37,263 nt of DNA from Pseudomonadota bacterium (GTDB lineage Bacteria > Pseudomonadota > Gammaproteobacteria > Xanthomonadales > SZUA-36): the NCBI GenBank assembly GCA_022565025.1, contig JADFKH010000003.1, positions 1 through 37,263 of the forward strand. The letters are read 5' to 3'. Numbering within the stretch: the first letter of the stretch is position 1; every line of letters begins with the position of its first letter. Shown here in pieces: positions 26,556 to 35,720 of the stretch. The translations under genes were made by a program, and so were the position numbers. Under the pieces are notes generated by a model that saw only the letters and a program-made list of their open reading frames with translations, was not told the DNA's origin and made no database searches.

Positions 26556-27359
26556 GTGGAGAAAAGAAAGTTTCTGGTTATCGTTGATCCTTTTCATGAG
26601 AGGCATCTCGCATTGGAGCGTATGCTCGATATCATCCACCAGAGGGGGGAGGTGTTGCTCAAATTCCACCTGTTAATCGGGTACGAGAGTGACGACAAGG
26701 GTGATCCCGATTCTCCTGATGAAGTCATTCGTGGTAGCGATTGGTTACAGGAGTTGCTGCAACCGTTGGATGAATCTGGCGTGGATTACACCGTGGAGCT
26801 TTTCTGGACCCGCAGCTGGCGGAATTCTATCCTCAACGCCGCAGATCGTTACGCTTGCGACACGATCATGTTGTGTGAGTCTTCGGCCGAAAACAAAACC
26901 GGAATTACAGATTCCAAATGGGATCTGGTGCGGCGGGCCAATTGCGATGTCGTTATCGTCGACGAAGGTACCAAAGCGCCGATCGAATGTATTCTATCGG
27001 CAGTAAACATCCAGGCGACCGATCCCGTACACTCGGCATTGAACGAGAGGATCCTGGAGCGTGGAAAGTTTCTTGCAGAATTCTTTGCAGCCGAGTTCCA
27101 CGTCGTCAATGCGTACAAGAGTAGTGAGGATTTTCCGGACCGTGAACTTCTTAGGAGGATGACCGGCCTGCCACGCGAGAACATTCACCGGGATATGGGT
27201 AAGCCGGCGGATGTGATTGTCGGAATCGCAGAAAAGGTGAAGGCCGACATGGTGGTGCTGGGCACCAGCTCCCGCAAGGGGCTGTATGCAGCATTCGGCG
27301 GTAATACCGCTGAAGGAGTCATGGAAAAAATTACGGTTGATGTCGTAGCAATGAACTAA
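26556..27359 (+). CDS. tandem-domain universal stress protein (UspA family)
   Basis: 267 residues forming two Usp domains, about 1-140 and 145-267. The second ends in a nucleotide-binding signature: MVVLGTSSRKGLYAAFGGNTAEGVMEK, a variant of G-x2-G-x9-G-S/T. The first domain is more degenerate there. The start is GTG at 26556, with GGAGGG (26543-26548) seven bases upstream. Usp proteins next to TRAP transporters are known (TeaD beside TeaABC in Halomonas, where it negatively regulates uptake and binds ATP). A regulatory role for this transporter is inferred from position. It is 128 bases after dctM and convergent with the next gene. Confidence 0.9.
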   Translation: MEKRKFLVIVDPFHERHLALERMLDIIHQRGEVLLKFHLLIGYESDDKGDPDSPDEVIRGSDWLQELLQPLDESGVDYTVELFWTRSWRNSILNAADRYACDTIMLCESSAENKTGITDSKWDLVRRANCDVVIVDEGTKAPIECILSAVNIQATDPVHSALNERILERGKFLAEFFAAEFHVVNAYKSSEDFPDRELLRRMTGLPRENIHRDMGKPADVIVGIAEKVKADMVVLGTSSRKGLYAAFGGNTAEGVMEKITVDVVAMN

Positions 27360-27372
27360 TTGTGTAAAACGC

Positions 27373-27768
27373 TCAACTGATCTGTGGAAAATCGAAGAAG
27401 TGCCGGTAGAGCATGACGCCGAGAATGATGAACCCGACGCCGCCGCTGCGGAGGTACAAGTTAAGCCATCGGTCCGGGATTTTTTGCAAGCGCGCCAGCG
27501 ATGCGGGATAGACCAGGATTAAGGCACCTTCCAGGGCCAGCAGCCAACTGAAGGCGCTGATGAAGATGGGCCAGGTTGTGGTCCAGTCGTTATAAGCAAA
27601 GCCGCTGAGGGTGCCGGCTGTGAGCATCGCCAGGGCAAGGGGCAGGCTGCGGTGAGGCTTGGGAGTCAGTTCGCGGAAGCATCGAATCCATTGCCCCCCC
27701 TGGAATAGGTAAGACAGGCCCAGTACCGGCATGACGATGCAGAAAATGGCTTCAATGGTGGTTTTCAC
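27373..27768 (-). CDS. small four-helix membrane protein, unknown function
   Basis: 131 residues with about four transmembrane helices (roughly 5-23, 40-58, 67-88 and 106-122) and short charged loops (FRELTPKPHRS, ARLQKIPDRW). No signal peptide or known motif recognised. It starts five bases after the dctP stop, so it is likely co-transcribed with the receptor gene. The size and four-helix topology recall the small TRAP permease DctQ, but it is shorter than usual and I do not see DctQ sequence features, so I do not call it that. It may be an unrelated conserved membrane protein. Confidence 0.7.
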   Translation of the reverse strand: MKTTIEAIFCIVMPVLGLSYLFQGGQWIRCFRELTPKPHRSLPLALAMLTAGTLSGFAYNDWTTTWPIFISAFSWLLALEGALILVYPASLARLQKIPDRWLNLYLRSGGVGFIILGVMLYRHFFDFPQIS

Positions 27769-27773
27769 AAGTA

Positions 27774-28880
27774 CTAGCGGTGATTGAGGAAGTATTGCGA
27801 ACTGATTTCAGTCCAGCGGCGAACCGTGTCCTGGTAAGCCTTGAGAGATGCCCAGATCTTGCCAGACATTTCATCTTTTGCGGCCAATTCTTCCAGCACC
27901 TCGAAAGAAACCCGCTTGAATTCAGCCAGCACTTCATCGGGAAATGCGCGCAATTCGACACCATGTACATTGATCAGCGTTGCCAGCGCAGTACCATTCC
28001 TGGCTTCGAAATCAGCATACATATCCAGTGAGGCGGCCTTGCACGCGGTTGCCACGATTTCCTGCAAATCCTCTGGCAGGGCTGTCCACGCTTCGGCATT
28101 CACAAGGCATTCCAGGGCCGTGCCGGGTTCATGCCAGCCCGGGTAGTAGTAATACTTCGCTGCCCTGAAAAGGCCGAAAGCGATATCGTTCATCGGGCCG
28201 ACCCATTCCGTTGCGTCGATCGTGCCGCTTTGCAGTGCGGTAAACAGTTCTGCTCCGGGAATGTTGACGGGTGTGGCTCCCAAGCGTCTAATGACTTCCG
28301 CTCCGATGCCGGGAATACGCATTTTCAAGCCAACAAGATCAGCAGTACTATTGATCTCCTTGTTGAACCAACCGCCCATCTGTGTTCCCGAGTTACCGGT
28401 AGGGAAGGGTATGATTCCAAATGGAGCGTAGGCTTCTCGATAAAGCTCCAGGCCGCCGGCGTAATAGAACCAGCCGTTCATTTCGTTGCCGGTCAGCCCG
28501 AACGGTACGCCGGCAAGAAACAGTGCGGCTGGAATTTTACCTTTCCAGTAGTAAGCTGCACTATGGCCCATTTCGGCCGTGCCCCGCTGAACGGCGTCGA
28601 ATACCTCGAAGGGTGGCACCAGTTCATTGCCGCCGTACACTTCCACGGTCAGGCGGCCGTTGCTGAGTTTTCCGATGAGTTCCGCCAGGTGGCTTGCCCC
28701 GGTGCCCAGTCCGGGGAAATCCCGTGGCCAGGTAGTGACCATTTTCCATTTCACCCCGTCAGTGATTGGTCCTGATGAACCCTCCGCGCAGGGGGTTGTT
28801 CCGGCCTTGCTGCCACAGGCTGCAAGCAGGCCTAAAGTTCCTGCCATGCCTGCCGTTTTTACGAATTTTCTTCTATCCAT
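27774..28880 (-). CDS. dctP: TRAP transporter substrate-binding protein (DctP family), Tat-type lipoprotein
   Basis: 368 residues. The N-terminus MDRRKFVKTAG is a twin-arginine signal (RRKFVK at 3-8), followed by a hydrophobic segment and a lipobox LLAAC, with C22 the probable lipidated residue; it is therefore likely a folded-export lipoprotein facing the periplasm. The mature part reads as a DctP receptor: KWKMVTTWPRDFPGLGTGASHLAELI, then FEVFDAVQRGTAEMGHSAAYYWKG, and the arginine-containing GLKMRIPGIGAEVIRRLGA that clamps the substrate carboxylate. DAWEWVGPMND-like residues (DATEWVGPMND) fit the 2-oxo-acid/mannitol-type subgroup. It lies on the strand opposite dctM, an unusual layout for TRAP systems. 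The substrate is unknown. Confidence 0.94.
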   Translation of the reverse strand: MDRRKFVKTAGMAGTLGLLAACGSKAGTTPCAEGSSGPITDGVKWKMVTTWPRDFPGLGTGASHLAELIGKLSNGRLTVEVYGGNELVPPFEVFDAVQRGTAEMGHSAAYYWKGKIPAALFLAGVPFGLTGNEMNGWFYYAGGLELYREAYAPFGIIPFPTGNSGTQMGGWFNKEINSTADLVGLKMRIPGIGAEVIRRLGATPVNIPGAELFTALQSGTIDATEWVGPMNDIAFGLFRAAKYYYYPGWHEPGTALECLVNAEAWTALPEDLQEIVATACKAASLDMYADFEARNGTALATLINVHGVELRAFPDEVLAEFKRVSFEVLEELAAKDEMSGKIWASLKAYQDTVRRWTEISSQYFLNHR

Positions 28881-29012
28881 GATTTTTTCTCCATTCTGGA
28901 GGCATCAACCAGCCGGGGCGGCAATCCATGCATTTTACGCGAAATAGGGCTCTGGACCGTAAATTGCGCCGGAAACTGTATTATCCTGTACCCCTGAGGT
29001 GATATTGGTACT

Positions 29013-29225
29013 GTGAGTCTTAATTCAAACAATCCCGGTGAAATTGCCATGCTGATCAACCACCTCAGGGAGGAGCATCGGGACCTCGACCAGGCCATTG
29101 CCAAGCTGGTCAAGGACCCCTCCCTGGATCAGCTCCACCTGACCCGCATGAAAAAACGCAAACTAAAACTCAAGGACTGGATCGCCTACCTCGAGTCCAA
29201 GCTCATTCCAGACCTGGACGCTTGA
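29013..29225 (+). CDS. DUF465 (YdcH-like) small protein
   Basis: 70 residues, helical and highly charged. The core REEHRDLDQAIAKLVKDPSLDQLHLTRMKKRKLKLKDWI matches the DUF465/YdcH pattern, in which an HRxLD motif is followed by a helix ending in LKKRKL-x-LKD. Function unknown. The GTG start at 29013 has GAGGTGA ten bases upstream; an in-frame ATG at 29049 with GGTGA is an alternative that gives 58 residues and still contains the whole core. It is divergent from dctP and convergent with plsB, ending three bases before the plsB stop. Confidence 0.85.
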   Translation: MSLNSNNPGEIAMLINHLREEHRDLDQAIAKLVKDPSLDQLHLTRMKKRKLKLKDWIAYLESKLIPDLDA

Positions 29226-29228
29226 TAT

Positions 29229-31727
29229 TTATCCGTAGAGGACCTGGGGGGCTGCGCGCGTGATGGCGTGGCGGATGTCTTTGCTCAGGATGAATTTCGC
29301 GTCTTCACTGAGTTGATTGATCCTGTCGCCGAATTCCAGTTTTTCATCCGGGTTGGTGGTGAGTGCACCGCTTTCCCTGAGCAAGCTGATAAACTGGCGA
29401 AAAAGATTGCGGTCGTAAAATTCGGGGGCAGCGAATTCACTCAGCTGGGCAATACGCTGGGCGGTTTGAATGCACAATTTCTCGAGATCACCGCGGCTGA
29501 GAGTGCCGGAACCGTTCTTGGCCAGGACAGCAATGGTGATGTAGTAACGTTCGAAAGTCTGAATCTGGCCGAGGGCCATGATCCTGAGCTGCTGGGCTTC
29601 CAGGCTGCTGCCTTCTCCGCGCTCCAACAATCCTTTGTCGGAGACCTCCCGTAGCAGGCCCTCACGCTGCAGCCACTCGACATGGTTGTCGATGGCCTGC
29701 GCGAAGCCTTGCTGGTCCCAGGGCAGGAATAGCTCTGCTTTAAGGAATGGGTAAATGGCCAGCGAAATCCTGTGAAGATCCGCTTTTGCAATGGTGCGGG
29801 TGTTGAGGAAACAACTGGCGACCAGTGAAGGCAGGGCAACCAGGTGGGAAATGTTGTTGCGGAAATAAGTCAGCAGTACTGCCTGCTCGGGCCTGATGGC
29901 AATGATGTCGCCCAGTGCATGCTCACGGACTTCGCAGGCTCCGAGTTCTATACCATAGGAAATGATTTCTTCGGCAGTCTTTTGGGTAAAGGTTATCCGG
30001 TCGGAGTAAGCACACCGATCAAGCAGGTTGAGGTACAGGCCCAGTTGTTCAGCAAGGTCCTCTCTGCCCATGGCCTGTTTTTTCATGGGCAACAGGATGA
30101 CGGCCAGCAGATTGATGGCGTTTACATGCGCCGCCTCGTTCATTTTGATCATGATCCGCTGGCTGAGTTCATTGCTCAGCGGATTAAGCCATGCTGGTTT
30201 GGGCTGATCTTCGAACCCGCCTTCGCGCCATCCGGGCGCATGCCTGTCCAGAAGCTCATCCAGGAACACCGGTTCGGCGAAGCTCACGTGCACCTTCCCG
30301 TAACGTTGTTTCAGGACCCTGGATACTCTGAGGAGATCTCCCAGCGATTCTGACTTCTTTTCCTGGCCGGACAACTCGGCGATATAGCTGTTACCTTCGA
30401 CCAGGCGTTCATAACCCAGGTAAATCGGCTGGAACATGATCGGCCGGCCCGGCGATTTCAGGTAGCCCCGCACCGTCATGGAGAGCATGCCGACCTTGGG
30501 CTGCAAGAGTCTGCCGGTGCGGCTGCGGGTCCCTTCAATGAAATACTCGATCGAGGTACCGCTGGCCAGGATGCGGCTCAGGTATTCTTGGAAGACCGCA
30601 GAGTAAAGTTTGTGTGTGTGAAAACTACGGCGTAGATAAAATACGCCACCCTTGCGCAAAAACCGCCCGACGATCGGGAGATTCATGTTGATGCCGGCTG
30701 CAATGTGGGGGGCTACCAAGCCGTTGTTGTAGACAAAATATGTGATCAGCAGGTAGTCGATGTGGCTGCGGTGACAGGGCACGTAAATGACTTCGTATTC
30801 CGGGGCCAGTTTCTGGAAACTGCGAAAATGATGCAGCACAACACCGTCATAAATTTTGTTCCAGAACCAGGTTAAGGTGAAAGATGCAATACGCACGAAA
30901 GCGTAGGAATAGTCGGCTGCTATTTCGTAGGCGTATTTGCGCGCCTGTTTCCGGGCCTTTTGCTCTGTAGTTTTATTTTTTCGGGCACTTTCAGTGATCG
31001 CGGATTTTACGCCCTGACTGCCTAGAATTCGATCAACGACGGTACGCCGGTGGGAGAGGTCCGGACCGATGGCTGCGCTGCGGACCCGCCGGAAGTGAAC
31101 CCGCAAAATGCGTGATACTTTGCGCAGGCTGCGAGACGTTCCCAGGCCTTCATCGGTCAGTTCACGCAGCGAAATGGGCGGGCTGTACTGCACGATCGTG
31201 CTTCTGCCGTTGATCAGCGAATTGATGAAGCGGTTGATTCGCCCACCGATTTCCCAGGATTCCGTGAAGAATATCTTGGCCAGTCCGGTCTCCTTGTCCG
31301 GCGCACGCCCGATCAACACCGTGACGGGAACCAGCTGGATATCCGGCTCTTCGCCGCAGCTAACTTGGTCAACCATTCTCTCTAAGGTTTCGGAGTGGCT
31401 GCGTGGTGTGGTGTGCCTGATGATCAGGCCCTTCTTTCTGCGCAGGGCCAGGTAAGCACGGGGTTCAGTACCCGATTGAAGTTGCAGGGGCCACAGGGGC
31501 CGGGGCAAACCCAGTTCTGTGCATGATTTGTCCAGTATGAGCAGGGAGGTCAGGGCATAGGAATCGATCACGTAGCACACTGGCTTATCCAAACTGATGT
31601 CCAGATCTTCGAAGGGTGACGGCAGTGTTTTTGCTCTCACCCACCCATGCAACACGGTCCGCAGCAGCAAATACCAGCGCAGCCGCAGGGATGCAAAAAA
31701 CCCCAATTTTGGAAAATCGGTGCTCAT
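29229..31727 (-). CDS. plsB: glycerol-3-phosphate 1-O-acyltransferase PlsB
   Basis: 832 residues from the ATG at 31727 (E. coli 807). A membrane-bound enzyme that transfers an acyl chain from acyl-ACP or acyl-CoA to position 1 of glycerol-3-phosphate, the first step of phospholipid synthesis. Acyltransferase motifs appear in order: CHRSHIDYLL (the HX4D pair), GGVFYLRRSF, FIEGTRSRTGRLLQPKVGML, and PIYLGYERLVEG. The frame is open further upstream to 31859, but that part overlaps the pyrF terminator and does not look like PlsB; MSTDFPKLGFF at 31727 (or MINYDLEMST at 31748) is the plausible start. No strong ribosome site is visible for either. It must have its own promoter, since a terminator precedes it. 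Confidence 0.95.
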   Translation of the reverse strand: MSTDFPKLGFFASLRLRWYLLLRTVLHGWVRAKTLPSPFEDLDISLDKPVCYVIDSYALTSLLILDKSCTELGLPRPLWPLQLQSGTEPRAYLALRRKKGLIIRHTTPRSHSETLERMVDQVSCGEEPDIQLVPVTVLIGRAPDKETGLAKIFFTESWEIGGRINRFINSLINGRSTIVQYSPPISLRELTDEGLGTSRSLRKVSRILRVHFRRVRSAAIGPDLSHRRTVVDRILGSQGVKSAITESARKNKTTEQKARKQARKYAYEIAADYSYAFVRIASFTLTWFWNKIYDGVVLHHFRSFQKLAPEYEVIYVPCHRSHIDYLLITYFVYNNGLVAPHIAAGINMNLPIVGRFLRKGGVFYLRRSFHTHKLYSAVFQEYLSRILASGTSIEYFIEGTRSRTGRLLQPKVGMLSMTVRGYLKSPGRPIMFQPIYLGYERLVEGNSYIAELSGQEKKSESLGDLLRVSRVLKQRYGKVHVSFAEPVFLDELLDRHAPGWREGGFEDQPKPAWLNPLSNELSQRIMIKMNEAAHVNAINLLAVILLPMKKQAMGREDLAEQLGLYLNLLDRCAYSDRITFTQKTAEEIISYGIELGACEVREHALGDIIAIRPEQAVLLTYFRNNISHLVALPSLVASCFLNTRTIAKADLHRISLAIYPFLKAELFLPWDQQGFAQAIDNHVEWLQREGLLREVSDKGLLERGEGSSLEAQQLRIMALGQIQTFERYYITIAVLAKNGSGTLSRGDLEKLCIQTAQRIAQLSEFAAPEFYDRNLFRQFISLLRESGALTTNPDEKLEFGDRINQLSEDAKFILSKDIRHAITRAAPQVLYG

Positions 31728-31750
31728 TTCAAGATCATAATTGATCATAC

Positions 31751-31784
31751 AAAAAAAATCCGGGCTGGGCATGCGCCCGCCCGG
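31751..31784 (-). terminator. Rho-independent terminator after pyrF
   Basis: On the minus strand CCGGGC-GGGC pairs with GCCC-A-GCCCGG (plus coordinates 31760-31784, loop GCAT, one bulged A), followed by eight Ts (31751-31758). It ends the purH-purD-uvrD-hydrolase-pyrF run and lies just upstream of the plsB start. Confidence 0.88.
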
Positions 31785-31899
31785 AAATCCGGCAGAGCCG
31801 GAGAGGATCGTAAGATTATTTTGTGGTAATTTAGCTGCAGTCCACCAATTTGTTTTCATTCAATATTATGATGTTACATGTATATTGTAATGCAAAAGA

Positions 31900-32646
31900 T
31901 TAAGTATTGTCAACCTTCTCCTGCAATGCTGAAAGAATATCTTGCTGGATTTTTTCGGCGGCGGTGCGGGGGTCGTCGGCATCGCGGATCGGGCGGCCAA
32001 CCACCAGGTAGTCCGCGCCGCAGGCGATTGCGCGGGCGGGTGTTAGCACGCGCTGCTGGTCATCTTCCGGCGGGATTTCGTCGTTGAAGATGGGCCGGAT
32101 GCCCGGGCAGACCGTGATCAGGGCGTGATCGAAGGACTCGCGCAGGGCGGCTACTTCCAATCCGGATGAGACCACGCCATCACAACCCAACTCCAGGGCG
32201 CGGCGGGCCCGGGACAAGACCAGTGTGCGGGCGTCGCATTGGAAACCGAGGTCATCCAGATCGCCCTGATCCAGGCTGGTCAAAGCCGTCACGGCCAGGA
32301 TCTGCATCTCACCCTTTGCTTCCACGGCTGCGCGCAGCATGCCATCGTTGCCATGGATGGTGCAGAAATTGACTTCGTGCCGTGCCAATTGGCGTACCGC
32401 CGCTGCCACGGTTGCGGGAATGTCGAACAGCTTCAGGTCGGCAAAAATCTTTTTGCCCCGCGCCTTGAGTTCCCCCGCCAACTCGAAGTAATTGCCGGAA
32501 AGAAAGAATTCCAGGCCCAGCTTGTAAAACATCACGGAGTCGTCCAAGGATGCCACCAGCTTTTTTGCCCGATCGAGGTCAGGAACATCGAGCGCGAAAA
32601 TCAGGCGCTCCCGCGCCGGGATGTCAGTGTTGATCAGGCTGGTCAT
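31900..32646 (-). CDS. pyrF: orotidine 5'-phosphate decarboxylase
   Basis: 248 residues from the ATG at 32646 (MTSLINTDIPARERLIFALDVPD), the usual length for bacterial PyrF (about 230-245). It converts OMP to UMP, the last step of de novo pyrimidine synthesis. The catalytic Asp-Lys-Asp array is in FADLKLFDIPATV, the phosphate-contacting residues are in VCPGIRP, and the closing loop is YLVVGRPIRDADDP. A longer open frame upstream runs through the hydrolase gene and is not protein-like, so the start here is preferred. Its start overlaps the end of the hydrolase gene by 23 bases. The next feature downstream is the terminator at 31751-31784. Confidence 0.95.
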   Translation of the reverse strand: MTSLINTDIPARERLIFALDVPDLDRAKKLVASLDDSVMFYKLGLEFFLSGNYFELAGELKARGKKIFADLKLFDIPATVAAAVRQLARHEVNFCTIHGNDGMLRAAVEAKGEMQILAVTALTSLDQGDLDDLGFQCDARTLVLSRARRALELGCDGVVSSGLEVAALRESFDHALITVCPGIRPIFNDEIPPEDDQQRVLTPARAIACGADYLVVGRPIRDADDPRTAAEKIQQDILSALQEKVDNT

Positions 32647-33532
32647 GATTTTCTCGCTGGCTTGGGGTTTGATCATTCTCCAGAATGAATGATCGGATAG
32701 TTTCTGCGATCTTCTCCGGCGCGTCCATGTGGAAATGATGGTGGCCTTCAATAGTCTCGTGCCGGCCATGTTGGATCGCCGCCTGGCAGGCTCGAACCTT
32801 GTCCTGTGAATACCAACTGGTAAACGGTGTGGCACCCCAGGACAGCAGGGGCGCTTCGACATAACGCAAACAATCCAGTACTTGCTCCTCGGTCAGGATG
32901 ATCGGCGACACCCAGTTCAGAGCGGGGTCAGTACGCCAATAAAAATGCTTCCCGACATGCCTTGCCGAACGCTCACACAGTAAACGCGCAGCGTCAGCGG
33001 ACAGGTCCGAACCTGTACGCCTAGCGTTGACCATCTCTTCGATCGAATCATAGGGCCTGAGTGGATTGCGTTCCCGGCGCATTTTCGTCATGCTTTTGCG
33101 CAACCGCTTGGCGGTTTCCGCTGCGGTGTTTGACATTGGCCCCAGGCCGTCCAATACCACGACGCTACGGACGTGGGTTGGGGACGCCGCGGAATACAGT
33201 GTGCTCACCCCGCCACCCATCGAGTGCCCGATGAGGTGGCAACTTTCCCAAGCCAGGGCATTCAGAGCCGCGTCCACGTCCCAGAGATAATCAATAAAGT
33301 GATAACGGGCTGTAGGGTGGCGGTGCTCAGAAAGTCCGTGCCCCGGGAGGTCCAGTGCAACGATATCCAGGCCGGCCAGATTTTCTGCAAGGGGCACAAA
33401 GGACGCGGCGTTATCCAGCCAGCCGTGTACACACAGCACCGGTGGTGCGCCCTCATTTTTCCAGCGCAAGCCTGCCAATTGACCCAGTGGCGTCTCCAGA
33501 ACGATTTCTTCCGCAATAGGCGACGTAGTCAT
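32624..33532 (-). CDS. alpha/beta-fold hydrolase
   Basis: 302 residues. The start at 33532 lies one base after the uvrD stop. The fold is clear: an oxyanion HGWLDNAASF motif, then DLPGHGLSEHR, the nucleophile elbow GHSMGGG, and a late histidine in ETIEGHHHFHMDAPE. The region between is the helical cap (roughly 140-220). The layout resembles short-chain esterases and lipases such as the MEST/YbfF/BioH-like group; the substrate cannot be inferred. It is embedded in the uvrD-pyrF unit with overlapping ends, which suggests co-expression but not a shared pathway. Cytosolic, no signal. Confidence 0.9.
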   Translation of the reverse strand: MTTSPIAEEIVLETPLGQLAGLRWKNEGAPPVLCVHGWLDNAASFVPLAENLAGLDIVALDLPGHGLSEHRHPTARYHFIDYLWDVDAALNALAWESCHLIGHSMGGGVSTLYSAASPTHVRSVVVLDGLGPMSNTAAETAKRLRKSMTKMRRERNPLRPYDSIEEMVNARRTGSDLSADAARLLCERSARHVGKHFYWRTDPALNWVSPIILTEEQVLDCLRYVEAPLLSWGATPFTSWYSQDKVRACQAAIQHGRHETIEGHHHFHMDAPEKIAETIRSFILENDQTPSQRENHDQPDQH

Positions 33533-33533
33533 A

Positions 33534-35711
33534 TCAACACGCCTGCAGATTCGCATAGGCCAGCACCAGCCATTTGGCACCTTCGTCATGAAAATTGACG
33601 TGTACCCGCGTGTGTTCACCGGCGCCTTCAAAAGCCATGACGGTGCCCTCGCCGAATTTTGAATGTAACACGGCTTGGCCCAGGCTGAATGCCAGGTCTT
33701 GACTCAGGCCGACTGGAGAAGTCGACGGGCGCGCTGGTACGTAGGGGCGATGAACAGCGATGCGCGGACGGACTTCTTCGAGTAATTCCGCTGGCATCTC
33801 GTCGATAAACCGTGACGGCCGGCAGTAGTTCTGGGAGCCGTACATGCGCCGGGTTTCGGCATAGCTGATGTACAATTGCTCCCGAGCACGGGTCATTCCA
33901 ACGTAGCACAAGCGCCGTTCTTCCTCCAACCGGCCGCCAGATTCATCTACCGAGCGACGGTGGGGAAACAGGCCGTCTTCCATACCGGCCATGAACACCA
34001 GTGGGAACTCCAGGCCCTTGGCGGAGTGCAGCGTCATCAGCTGGACACAATCTTCCCAGCTTTCCCCCTGGGTTTCGCCCGCTTCCAGGGCTGCGTGGCT
34101 GAGGAAGGACTGCAGTTCGGTCAGCCCGGCCTCGGCATCTTCAACGGGAAGGATAAAGGCGTCGGCCGCGTTGACCAACTCGCCCAGGTTTTCGATACGG
34201 GTTTCCATGCGTTCGCGTGGTTCTTTCTCATAGTGTGAAGCCAGCGCGCTGTCGTCGATTACGCCCTGCATCTGCTTGCCCAGTGTCCAGTCCTGCATGC
34301 GCTCGCGCATGCTGTCAATCAACTGGATAAAAGCAGAAACAACCGTTCCCGCACGCTTTGCGAATTTTTCCTGGGATACACACTCGCCTGCAGCCTGCCA
34401 CAGGGTCAGCCCGCTTTCCCTGGCCTGCAGGCGGATGATGGCAAGGGTTTTCGCACCGATGGCGCGGGCTGGCTTGTTGACCACCCGCTCGAGGGCGGCG
34501 TCGTCATTCGGGTTATTCAGCAAGCGCAGGTAAGCCAGGGCGTCCTTGACCTCGGTGCGCTCAAAGAACCGCTGGCCGCCGTACACGCGGTAAGGGATGC
34601 TGGCCTGCAGCAAATTTTCCTCGAACAGGCGTGACTGCGCTGTGGTCCGGTACAGTATGGCGCTGCCGTCGGCACGCCGGCCTTGATCCAGCCATTGCTG
34701 GATGCGCTCGACTACAAAGCGGGCCTCGTCCTGTTCATTGAAGGCGGCATAAACCTGAATGGGCTTGCCGCTCGGACCATCCGTCCACAGCTTCTTGCCC
34801 ATGCGCGATTGGTTATTGGCGATCAAGGCGTTGGCGGCGTCCAGGATGTTGCCGGTGGAGCGGTAATTCTGTTCCAGGCGCACGGTACGTACATCTGGAA
34901 AATCACGTACAAAATACTGGATGTTTTCCACTTTTGCCCCGCGCCAACCGTAAATGGACTGGTCGTCGTCACCGACCACGAACATGCGCCCGCTGTCTCC
35001 GGCCAGCAGTCGCAACCAGGCGTATTGGATGGCGTTGGTGTCCTGAAATTCATCGATCAGCAGGTGCTGGAGGCGCTTGCGGTAATGCTCCAGCACGTCT
35101 GGGTGATCCAGCCAGAGCTCATGGGCGCGGAGCAGCAGCTCGGCGAAGTCGACCAAACCACCCCGGTTGCAATGATCCTGGTAACGCTTATAGATGTGTA
35201 CCCAAGTCGAGGTGACCGGGTGGTCGAGGTGTTCGATATTCTGCGGTCTCTGGCCCTCGTCCTTGCGGGCATTGATGAACCATTGTGCCTGGCGTGCCGG
35301 CCAGTCGGCTTCGTTCATGCCCTCATCGCGGATGATCCGGCGCAACAGGCGTTGCTGGTCTTCCGCATCCAGGATCTGGAAAGTCTCAGGCAGGTCCGCC
35401 TCTTGACAGTGCATGCGCAGCAGGCGGTGGGCAATGCCATGAAAAGTTCCGACCCACAATGGACGGGTGGAAAAACCGAGCAGCTTACCGGTGCGTTCCC
35501 GCATTTCCCCGGCTGCTTTGTTGGTGAAGGTGACTGCCAGTACACCCAGCGGTGAGACGTGTTCGACCTGGATCAGCCAGGCCAGGCGGTGCACCAGTAC
35601 GCGGGTCTTGCCGCTGCCGGCCCCGGCCAGGACCAGCACGTGACTGTTACTGGACGTTACTGCTTCGCGTTGAGGTTCGTTCAGTTCATCCAGCAGGTGG
35701 GAAACATCCAT
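33534..35711 (-). CDS. uvrD: DNA helicase II UvrD
   Basis: 725 residues (E. coli 720). A superfamily 1 3'-to-5' helicase that removes the nicked strand in nucleotide excision and mismatch repair. Motif I is AGAGSGKT at 29-36, motif II IDEFQDTN, motif III VGDDDQSIYGWRGA, motif IV LEQNYRST, and motifs V-VI LMTLHSAKGLEFPLVFMAGMEDGLFPH and EEERRLCYVGMTRARE. The C-terminal Tudor-like end, GQAVLHSKFGEGTVMAFEGAG, is typical of UvrD/PcrA. The start MDVSHLLDELNEPQREAV matches the family. The gene begins nine bases after the purD stop. Confidence 0.97.
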   Translation of the reverse strand: MDVSHLLDELNEPQREAVTSSNSHVLVLAGAGSGKTRVLVHRLAWLIQVEHVSPLGVLAVTFTNKAAGEMRERTGKLLGFSTRPLWVGTFHGIAHRLLRMHCQEADLPETFQILDAEDQQRLLRRIIRDEGMNEADWPARQAQWFINARKDEGQRPQNIEHLDHPVTSTWVHIYKRYQDHCNRGGLVDFAELLLRAHELWLDHPDVLEHYRKRLQHLLIDEFQDTNAIQYAWLRLLAGDSGRMFVVGDDDQSIYGWRGAKVENIQYFVRDFPDVRTVRLEQNYRSTGNILDAANALIANNQSRMGKKLWTDGPSGKPIQVYAAFNEQDEARFVVERIQQWLDQGRRADGSAILYRTTAQSRLFEENLLQASIPYRVYGGQRFFERTEVKDALAYLRLLNNPNDDAALERVVNKPARAIGAKTLAIIRLQARESGLTLWQAAGECVSQEKFAKRAGTVVSAFIQLIDSMRERMQDWTLGKQMQGVIDDSALASHYEKEPRERMETRIENLGELVNAADAFILPVEDAEAGLTELQSFLSHAALEAGETQGESWEDCVQLMTLHSAKGLEFPLVFMAGMEDGLFPHRRSVDESGGRLEEERRLCYVGMTRAREQLYISYAETRRMYGSQNYCRPSRFIDEMPAELLEEVRPRIAVHRPYVPARPSTSPVGLSQDLAFSLGQAVLHSKFGEGTVMAFEGAGEHTRVHVNFHDEGAKWLVLAYANLQAC

Positions 35712-35720
35712 GAGGGTTCC

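Noticed and set aside
27373..27768. Calling the small membrane protein DctQ
   Set aside because: Size is below the usual range and no DctQ sequence features were seen; adjacency alone is not enough.
31728..31859. N-terminal extension of plsB to 31859
   Set aside because: The extra residues span the pyrF terminator hairpin and its T-tract and do not look like PlsB.
32647..32862. N-terminal extension of pyrF to 32862
   Set aside because: It lies within the coding region of the upstream hydrolase and is arginine-rich without PyrF similarity.
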